A DNA stretch of 64,000 nucleotides from an uncultured Collinsella sp. (GTDB lineage Bacteria; Actinomycetota; Coriobacteriia; Coriobacteriales; Coriobacteriaceae): the NCBI GenBank assembly GCA_934654795.1, contig CAKUGT010000001.1, forward strand, positions 80,909 through 144,908, given 5' to 3'. The notes below the pieces were generated by a model that was not told where the DNA came from, made no database searches, and saw only the letters and a list, made by a program, of their open reading frames with translations. The position numbers and the translations under genes were made by a program. Below are positions 58,169 to 64,000 of the stretch, piece by piece; the stretch's first letter is position 1, and each line of letters starts with the position of its first letter.

Positions 58169-60613
58169 TTAGGCGTGGTCACGCCAGCTGCGGACACGCT
58201 GCTTCATGTCCTCTATGTCGAGCACGCCTTCGGCAAAGCCCTTGCGCACGAGCTCTTCGGGAACAAACTCGTCGTAGCGGTCAAAGTAAGGCACCTCGCC
58301 AGGATAGACGAGCTCGATGGGATCGAAGTCTTTCTCGGCCTCGGCGGCGAGCACCTCAAAGAACGTCTCCTCGTCGGCCTTCATCTTAAACTGCATAAAG
58401 TACGGGCGTGACGGGTCGAGTCCGCGAAGGCCCAGCTCCGCGGCACACTTAATCTTGAGCATGCGCTCGAGTGCCAAAAAGGCGTAGCTGCCCAGCCAGG
58501 GGAAGAGCACCCAGGTGTCGCCGCCCAGGTTAATGAGCGGCTTGGTTCCCGCACCCGAGAGCTCAGCTGTATGACGAGCCTGCGCCAGACGGGCCCGTGC
58601 GTTACCCATAAGGTATGGATATGCCGTGTGCTCGTTGAGCGCCTTACGCATGCGCTCGAGTACGTGTGTATTGATGTCACCGGGGCAGTCGCCAAAGTAG
58701 GCCGGCACACGGCCCTTGACCTGCGTGGCAAAGACGGTATGACGCTTCCAGTCCACTTCCTCGACAATCCAGCAGTGTCCGGCGATGGCGATGCGCTCAC
58801 CGGGCGGGGGCGGATTAACGATCGTGCCCAGCTCGGCCGATTCGCTCCGGACGGTAAACTCCTCGTTTTCCTGGAACACGGCGTAGAACTTAAAGTTGTT
58901 GATGATGCGCTCGCCCGCGAGACCCACTATGAGCCCGCCACCTTCGGTGACCTGGATATGGTCGATCTTAATGAGGTGACGTAGCAGCACACGGTAATCG
59001 CCTGCCGAGACACGGTGGAAATAGCTGAGCGTGAGCACGCGCTGGGCAAGTTCGGCCGGCGTGAGCTCGCCGGTGCTGGCGAGGGTCGACATAGTCTGGT
59101 GATAGAGCAGGCTGTAGGGGAGACGATCGAGCTCGGGTGGCTCGACCCACTTTTCCTCGCGATAGAGTTGTACGAGCGCGATACCCTGCAGGAGCTTCCA
59201 GGGAATGGTTTCGGGCATCATCGTGCGCGGCTCGGGCTCTTCCTCGCGCATGACAAACCACATCTCGGGCGGAAGATCGCGACGGCCTGTGCGCCCCATG
59301 CGCTGCAAAAAGGAGCTAACGGTAAACGGCGCGTCAATCTGGAAGGCGCGCTCCAGGCGGCCGATATCGATACCGAGCTCCAACGTAGAGGTGGTGACGG
59401 TTGTCTGCGCCTGCTCCTCGTCGCGCATGAGCTCCTCGGCCGTCTCGCGTAGCGATGCCGAAAGGTTGCCGTGATGGATGAGAAAGCGGTCGGGCTCGTG
59501 CCGGCTCTCGCAGTAGCTGCGCAGCATGGAGCACACGGCCTCTGCCTCCTCGCGCGAGTTGGCAAAGACCAGGCACTTGCGGCCGCGCGTATGCTCAAAG
59601 ATATAGCCCATACCGGGGTCGGCGTTGTCGGGCGCCGTGTCGGTGGGGTTGAGAAGCGCCTGCTCGGTCGCTCGTGGGATGTCGACTTCGCCCTCGGGGG
59701 CCGAGGAAGTGCGACGGTCTTTGGGAGCGGCCTTGCCCCGCGCCTGCTCGCGACGTTGACGGCGTTCTTCCTGTGCAAGCTGTCCGCTGTGGCACATGTC
59801 TTGTCCGGATGCGGGCAGCGCCGCGGGCGCCGCCGTCTCAATACGCTCGCAAGCAAGCACCTCGGCTTCTTGTGGACCTGTGCCTACGAATCCTCGTTGC
59901 TGAGCCTGGGGGCCCGAGTTGTAGAAGTGCTCCATGGAGATGCGCCACACGCGGCGCGGTTCCTCAAAGCGGGGGATAACGCAGTCGCGCCCCGTTCCCT
60001 GCGAGAGAAAGGCGCCCGTGCGCTCGGGGTCGCCGATGGTGGCCGAAAGGCCAATGCGGCGGGGCTGCACGCCTGCCATGCGCGAGAGGCGCTCGATAAG
60101 ACAGAGCGTCTGCCCGCCGCGGTCGCCGCGCATGAGCGAATGGACTTCGTCGATAACCACATAGCGCAGGTCGCAAAACATGCGCGGGATCGCCATGTGC
60201 TTATGGATTAGGAGCGCCTCGAGCGACTCGGGCGTAATCTGTAGGATGCCGCTCGGTTTTTTGATGAGTTTGGCCTTGTGTGATTGCGAGACATCGCCAT
60301 GCCAGTGCCAGACGGGGATATCGGCTTCTTCGCACAGGTCGTTGAGGCGGACGAATTGGTCGTTGATGAGCGCCTTGAGGGGGCCAATGTAGAGGGCGCC
60401 CACGCTTGCGGGCGGGTTCTCCCAAAACTCGGTCAGGATGGGAAAGAAGGCCGCCTCGGTTTTGCCGGAAGCCGTGGATGCCGTCAGGAGCACATTGTCC
60501 TGTGTGTTGAAGATGGCATCTGCCGCCGCAACCTGGATAGAGCGCAAGCTCTCCCAATCGTGGGAGTAGATGAAGTCTTGGATAAACGGGGCGTAGCGGT
60601 CAAAGGCGTTCAC
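58169..60613 (-). CDS. Lhr-like / BrxHI-like DExH helicase
   Basis: 814 residues. SF2 helicase motifs: 'LLTASTASGKTEAAF' (Walker A), 'YIGPLKALINDQF', 'VIDEVHSLM' (DEVH), 'GLSATIGDP', 'LVFANSREEAE', 'IHHGNLSASLRE', 'STLELGIDIG' and 'QRMGRTGRR', in the arrangement of Lhr-core helicases. A charged insert of about 80 residues (about 285-365) splits the helicase lobes. Beyond 480 is a long C-terminal region of unknown domains. BREX type 2 uses a helicase of this kind, BrxHI, next to BrxD. The start is a GTG with AAAGGAGG upstream. It is the last gene of the minus-strand cassette with the BrxD-like ATPase and the TerB protein, 116 bases after the former. Confidence 0.92.
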   Translation of the reverse strand: MNAFDRYAPFIQDFIYSHDWESLRSIQVAAADAIFNTQDNVLLTASTASGKTEAAFFPILTEFWENPPASVGALYIGPLKALINDQFVRLNDLCEEADIPVWHWHGDVSQSHKAKLIKKPSGILQITPESLEALLIHKHMAIPRMFCDLRYVVIDEVHSLMRGDRGGQTLCLIERLSRMAGVQPRRIGLSATIGDPERTGAFLSQGTGRDCVIPRFEEPRRVWRISMEHFYNSGPQAQQRGFVGTGPQEAEVLACERIETAAPAALPASGQDMCHSGQLAQEERRQRREQARGKAAPKDRRTSSAPEGEVDIPRATEQALLNPTDTAPDNADPGMGYIFEHTRGRKCLVFANSREEAEAVCSMLRSYCESRHEPDRFLIHHGNLSASLRETAEELMRDEEQAQTTVTTSTLELGIDIGRLERAFQIDAPFTVSSFLQRMGRTGRRDLPPEMWFVMREEEPEPRTMMPETIPWKLLQGIALVQLYREEKWVEPPELDRLPYSLLYHQTMSTLASTGELTPAELAQRVLTLSYFHRVSAGDYRVLLRHLIKIDHIQVTEGGGLIVGLAGERIINNFKFYAVFQENEEFTVRSESAELGTIVNPPPPGERIAIAGHCWIVEEVDWKRHTVFATQVKGRVPAYFGDCPGDINTHVLERMRKALNEHTAYPYLMGNARARLAQARHTAELSGAGTKPLINLGGDTWVLFPWLGSYAFLALERMLKIKCAAELGLRGLDPSRPYFMQFKMKADEETFFEVLAAEAEKDFDPIELVYPGEVPYFDRYDEFVPEELVRKGFAEGVLDIEDMKQRVRSWRDHA

Positions 60614-60677
60614 GGGGCCTCCTTTCAACAACGAATCTCTCAACGCGGCTGGCAACGGCTTGCTGCATTACTGCTTC

Positions 60678-60730
60678 AACGTTTGCCCAGATAAAACCTG
60701 CCAAAATAAACCTGTCCCTTTTTGGTAGGT
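60678..60730 (+). repeat. GGGACAGG-core dispersed repeat, copy 3
   Basis: CAACGTTTGCCCAGATAAAACCTGCCAAAATAAACCTGTCCCTTTTTGGTAGGT matches 11378-11430 with three or four changes. It lies between the ATPase stop, which it touches, and the helicase start. Confidence 0.9.
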
Positions 60731-62034
60731 TAGATGGTGAACTCGGCGAAGTTGCGGTCGCCGCCTGCGGTGCCGGTGTCGCCTGTTGCGGCTGCCGGCG
60801 CCAGCGCGTCGCCGCCGACGCTTTGCAGCAGCTCGGCCACATTTGCATCGGGGTTCTGACACAGGATATCGAGCAGCTCGATAAAGTCACGGATAACCTC
60901 ACGCGGCGTCAAGTGCGTATCGGCTCCCACGCGGCCGAACTCAATCTTGAGAAAGTCCACCAAGTCGTTTTCGGCAAGCGTGGGCGTCCAGCCAAAGTAG
61001 CCGGCATGGATCTGCATGAGTTTTTCGATGAGCACCAGTAGCTCCTCGTAGGTGAGTGGCTGCAGGCGGATGATGGGCGCGAGCATGTCCTTAAGGTCTT
61101 CGCGCGCAAAGCGGCCCTGAGCGAGTCGGCTGCGCAGGGCCTCGTAGGAGAACACGCCGCGGCGGCGGTCTTCGATGGAGGTTGGCGTGCCGCCCATGAT
61201 CATGCCCAGGTACTGCGCCTTGCCCTGGAGCGTGTCGTTGTACATAGTCAGGATCTTCTCGTAGTTGTATTGGCGCGTGATGGCGTTGGGAATCTTATAC
61301 AGATTCACGAGTTCGTCGATGAGCACCAGCATGCCCTTGTAGCCGCTGCAGACCAAAAAGCGCGCAATGAGTTTGACGTAGTCGTACCAGTCGTCATCGC
61401 TGATGATGGTCGAGGAGCCCAGCTCGGCGCGTGCCTCGCTCTTGGTGCGGTATTCGCCGCGAATCCATTTGGTCACGCGGCTCATGGCCTCTTCGTCGCC
61501 CCCGGATGCGGCCATGCGATAGCGGCGGAGCATGCGGGTGAAGTCGAAGCCGTGGACCATCTCCTCGAGCGGGGCCAGTTGGGCATTGACGACCGACTCG
61601 TCGACGTCGGCACACGAGGCGACCCAGCGATCCAGAATAAGGTTGAGCGCACCGCCCTCGGGGCGCGTCTTGGTCGATATATTGCGGATGAGCTCGCGGT
61701 AGGTGGCAAGGCCCTGTCCCTGACCGCCCTGCAGGCGGCGCTCGGGCGACAGGTCGGCATCAGCGACGACGAATCCCTCGCCCATGGCGTGCGTGCGGAT
61801 AGTCTGGAGCAAAAAGCTCTTGCCGGCGCCGTAACGACCGACCAGAAAGCGGAAGCTCGCGCCACCGTCGGCGATGAGACTCAGATCGGTGAGCAGGGCG
61901 CGGATCTCGACCTCGCGCCCTACGGTGATGTAAGGAAGGCCGATGCGCGGGACCACGCCGCCCTTGAGCGAGTTGAGAATGACGGCAGCGACGCGCTTGG
62001 GCACGCGAGGTGCTGCGGATGCGGTATCACTCAT
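60730..62034 (-). CDS. BrxD-like P-loop ATPase
   Basis: 434 residues. 'SFRFLVGRYGAGKSFLLQTI' gives Walker A (GRYGAGKS) near 65, and 'GMLVLIDELVNLYKI' Walker B with the DE pair. 'YVKLIARFLVCSGYKG', 'PLTYEELLVLIEKLMQIHAGYFGW' and 'LTPREVIRDFIELLDILCQNPD' match the BREX ATP-binding family (BrxD, PF10923). It likely couples ATP use to DNA binding or to the partner helicase. The ATG overlaps the TerB stop by 8 bases and lies in the same direction, so translation is coupled. It ends against the dispersed repeat, after which the helicase begins. No brxA-C, pglX or pglZ is present in the window. Confidence 0.9.
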   Translation of the reverse strand: MSDTASAAPRVPKRVAAVILNSLKGGVVPRIGLPYITVGREVEIRALLTDLSLIADGGASFRFLVGRYGAGKSFLLQTIRTHAMGEGFVVADADLSPERRLQGGQGQGLATYRELIRNISTKTRPEGGALNLILDRWVASCADVDESVVNAQLAPLEEMVHGFDFTRMLRRYRMAASGGDEEAMSRVTKWIRGEYRTKSEARAELGSSTIISDDDWYDYVKLIARFLVCSGYKGMLVLIDELVNLYKIPNAITRQYNYEKILTMYNDTLQGKAQYLGMIMGGTPTSIEDRRRGVFSYEALRSRLAQGRFAREDLKDMLAPIIRLQPLTYEELLVLIEKLMQIHAGYFGWTPTLAENDLVDFLKIEFGRVGADTHLTPREVIRDFIELLDILCQNPDANVAELLQSVGGDALAPAAATGDTGTAGGDRNFAEFTI

Positions 62035-63787
62035 GGTCTAGGTATCCTCTCACGTCTGCTTCGTAGTCCTCGATAATCTGCGGCCCTGCCGCGCTAAATT
62101 CAATTACGGTGTCGCCCACCAGGTCAAAGAGCGCCTCGTTGATGGTATCGACGAGCATGTCCTCGCTCTGCCCCGATTGCGCTACCGCTGATTCCGCCTG
62201 TACTGCGTTGTGCTCGAGCAGCGCGCGGAGATAGGCGTCTGCGGCGGGCGCGAGTTCGTTCGTGGCGTCAGCGGGCGCAGCAGCTGCGAACGCGGGCGTC
62301 GGCGCGAGAAGCGGTGCCACGACACCAAACTGTTCGGTGGATATGGTCGGCTCGTCGGACTCGTCCTGCCCTGCGGCCGCCGCGACCGCCTCGACCGTCG
62401 CGTCGGCTACGGGCTCGGCTTCCGGTTGCCCTGAGTCCGCTGCCTCGGCTTCTGCGGACGCGCCGTCCTCGCGTTCCTCGTCGATCAAAAGCGCTTCGCG
62501 CGTTTGTGCGGCAGCGCTCCGAATGTGCCCCAGCTGGCTCAAATCGATATCGATCTTGACGGGCTGGTGTGCGGCGTCCCACGAAAGCCATGCCACAATC
62601 TCGTCATCGATAATCTTGGCCAGATATTTGGGGACCTTTTCTTCCTTCAGGGGATGGGCGGGGTCCAGGGCCAGGCGCAGGCGTTGGTCGCAGGCGCGCA
62701 TCATCTCGCCAAGTTTGCTGCTCTTTTGTCTGCTGCCGTGAATCCGCATGCATTCCCAAAAACCGTTTTGGCAACGGTAGATATGGATGGGGTCCAGACG
62801 GTATTCGCAGTCCTCGTGGCGCTCGGGCGCAAAGAATACGGCCGAGGCAAACATGGTGTAGGGCATTGCCGTCTCCTCCCCAAATAAACTCGCCACGATG
62901 CCGGTCTTTCGGTGCGTATCATAGTAGCGCGCCATGCGGACATACACAGCGCACACCACGTGGCGCAGATCGCGGTGGTGGCTGCGGTCGAGCCGCGAGC
63001 TACTTAGGTTGTACGTGGAGAGGGCGTTGATGGCGGCCATGAGTCGCTCCTCGCGCACCTCATCGGGCGGAAGGGGGAGCGTGGGCTCGGAGGTTTTGCG
63101 ACGCTTAGGGGTCTGGCCGGACGGTGCCGGTGCCGGTACAAGGTCTCGTGCCGCGCGCCGCAGTTCGATAAGGGCGTTATCGAACATGACGGTTTTAGAG
63201 TCGCGAAGCAGCTTGGGGTCGAGCCCGTGGAACACGGCGTAATCTTGCAGCCACACGCGCGCAAACCGGTCGATGCCGGGCTCGAAGGCGCGATAGACAT
63301 CCCAAAAAGCCTTGATCTTGTTAAAACCATCGAGTGGATTATCTACGCCAATGCCGCAGATCAGCTCATAGAGATACAGAAAGGCAAAGGACGTAGACGT
63401 TTCCTCGACGGTTCCGCGGCGCACTTGGGCACGCCAGGTAAAGTAGCCGCGCAGTTGCCGGTCGCTCATGGCGTTGTAGGTGGGAAAGTACGACTTAAAG
63501 GTGCCGTTGTAGGGACAGTCGTCCTCAAAGTCGGCCATCAGCAGGCCCTGGCGGTAAAAAAGCTCGGCTTCCGAAAGCCAGCGGCCCGCACCGCCCTTGG
63601 GGTCATCCTGCCAGCGCGATATCTCGCGCATTTTACGGTACTGGTCGGGGAGGAAATTCTGCATCTGTCGGCCGGTTTTGAGAATCGGCTCGTCAGCGTA
63701 GATTTCGTTTGAGAAGCGGGCGGACTGATGGGTCCGGGCCTCGGCCATAATGCGCTCGATGAGCATCTTGATGTCCTGGTCGGCCAC
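62027..63787 (-). CDS. TerB-N / TerB-C domain protein
   Basis: 586 residues. The first 240 residues carry the TerB-N hallmark 'YFTWRAQVRRG' and nearby 'FAFLYLYELICGIG' and 'DGFNKIKAFWDVY'. After a basic linker ('PKRRKTSEP') comes a middle region, then a low-complexity acidic/alanine stretch (about 430-540), and a C-terminal segment ('LLEHNAVQ', 'ALFDLVGDTVIEFSAAGPQIIEDYEADVRGYL') resembling TerB-C. TerB-type proteins were first linked to tellurite resistance and later proposed to work with helicases and ATPases in DNA-processing systems. The start is GTG with GAGAGGAGG upstream. It is the first gene of the cassette and overlaps the ATPase gene by 8 bases. Its own activity is unknown. Confidence 0.9.
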   Translation of the reverse strand: MADQDIKMLIERIMAEARTHQSARFSNEIYADEPILKTGRQMQNFLPDQYRKMREISRWQDDPKGGAGRWLSEAELFYRQGLLMADFEDDCPYNGTFKSYFPTYNAMSDRQLRGYFTWRAQVRRGTVEETSTSFAFLYLYELICGIGVDNPLDGFNKIKAFWDVYRAFEPGIDRFARVWLQDYAVFHGLDPKLLRDSKTVMFDNALIELRRAARDLVPAPAPSGQTPKRRKTSEPTLPLPPDEVREERLMAAINALSTYNLSSSRLDRSHHRDLRHVVCAVYVRMARYYDTHRKTGIVASLFGEETAMPYTMFASAVFFAPERHEDCEYRLDPIHIYRCQNGFWECMRIHGSRQKSSKLGEMMRACDQRLRLALDPAHPLKEEKVPKYLAKIIDDEIVAWLSWDAAHQPVKIDIDLSQLGHIRSAAAQTREALLIDEEREDGASAEAEAADSGQPEAEPVADATVEAVAAAAGQDESDEPTISTEQFGVVAPLLAPTPAFAAAAPADATNELAPAADAYLRALLEHNAVQAESAVAQSGQSEDMLVDTINEALFDLVGDTVIEFSAAGPQIIEDYEADVRGYLDHE

Positions 63788-63874
63788 CGCTCCTCCTCTC
63801 GAACGCAGCTACGGTGACCTCATATCATAGCACAGCATCAAACAGATGTTCGAGATACCGCTGCGTTGATCGAT

Positions 63875-64000
63875 TTAGAACAGGAGGGCGTATATGACGG
63901 CGATGACGACGGAGGGAAGCATATTGGCCGTGCGGAAGGTCTGAGGTCGGATAAGGTTGACGCCGACGCAGAAGATGAGCATGGACCCCACGAGTGAGAG
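63875..64000 (-). CDS. DUF554-family membrane protein, C-terminal end only
   Basis: The last 41 residues of a frame that enters from the right edge read 'GSMLIFCVGVNLIRPQTFRTANMLPSVVIAVIYALLF', two hydrophobic segments around a short loop. This matches the end of DUF554 proteins (YqgA type), where 'G-x-L-x-G-I/V-x-LN' precedes 'I-x-V/A-N-x-LP'. The family consists of small integral membrane proteins of unknown function. Partial because the N-terminus lies outside the window. It is transcribed in the same direction as, and upstream of, the TerB cassette; 87 bases separate them. Confidence 0.75.
   Translation of the reverse strand, partial: LSLVGSMLIFCVGVNLIRPQTFRTANMLPSVVIAVIYALLF

Noticed and set aside
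58169-63787. A complete BREX system
   Set aside because: Only two BREX-type subunits are present. The methylase, PglZ and BrxC genes are absent from the window, so the name BREX is not used for the cassette.

Overview
The window reads as a stretch of chromosome from a GC-rich Gram-positive gut anaerobe of the Coriobacteriia, most likely Collinsella or a close relative. This is inferred, not proven. The supporting signs are strong AGGAGG-type ribosome binding sites, a choloylglycine (bile salt) hydrolase, a surface protein ending in an LPXTG-like LAATG anchor, anaerobe-type rubrerythrin, and short intergenic hairpins repeated through the window. I see no rRNA, tRNA, CRISPR array, integrase or transposase.

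Layout. 1-9 kb: a flavodoxin-family reductase fragment, then three tandem c-di-GMP turnover proteins (one GGDEF, two GGDEF-PAS-GGDEF-GGDEF-EAL) and a patatin-like lipase. 9-11.4 kb: a thiamine salvage operon (thiM, MTH1187-like, thiE) under a TPP riboswitch. 11.4-16.8 kb: HAD phosphatase, a LysR regulator with a MetE-like methyltransferase, a uracil/xanthine-type permease and an esterase. 17-26.4 kb: beta-helix surface protein, purine permease, peptide deformylase-like protein lacking its catalytic Glu, bile salt hydrolase, Kup potassium transporter, EamA exporter and a LysR. 26.5-34.9 kb: an XRE-aminotransferase fusion, then a catabolic cluster of amidohydrolase, two ceramidase-like hydrolases and a PTS EIIBC, with a LysR downstream. 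35-46.6 kb: MFS exporter, an acidic winged-helix/RGG protein, pdxST with its MocR regulator, rubrerythrin, an alcohol/aldehyde dehydrogenase pair, three very small genes, a phosphoesterase and a ChbG-like deacetylase. 46.7-58 kb: DUF2130 protein, a SKI2-like helicase with a frameshift, TrmB, a Trm9-like methyltransferase, an XRE/DUF4097 membrane pair, Elp3 and a spermidine-synthase-like protein. 58-63.8 kb: a three-gene minus-strand cassette of TerB-N/TerB-C protein, BrxD-like ATPase and Lhr/BrxHI-like helicase, followed by the end of a DUF554 membrane protein.

The most notable system is the TerB / BrxD-like / BrxHI-like cassette at 58.2-63.8 kb. It looks like a stand-alone DNA-processing or defence module that shares two subunits with type 2 BREX but has no methylase or PglZ beside it. 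Second is the pairing, 2 kb apart, of Elp3 with a methyltransferase resembling eukaryotic Trm9, which suggests a bacterial mcm5U-type tRNA wobble pathway. Third is the uncharacterised PTS/ceramidase-like operon. The intergenic regions also carry a family of hairpins in which the stems differ but the loop core GGGACAGG is kept.
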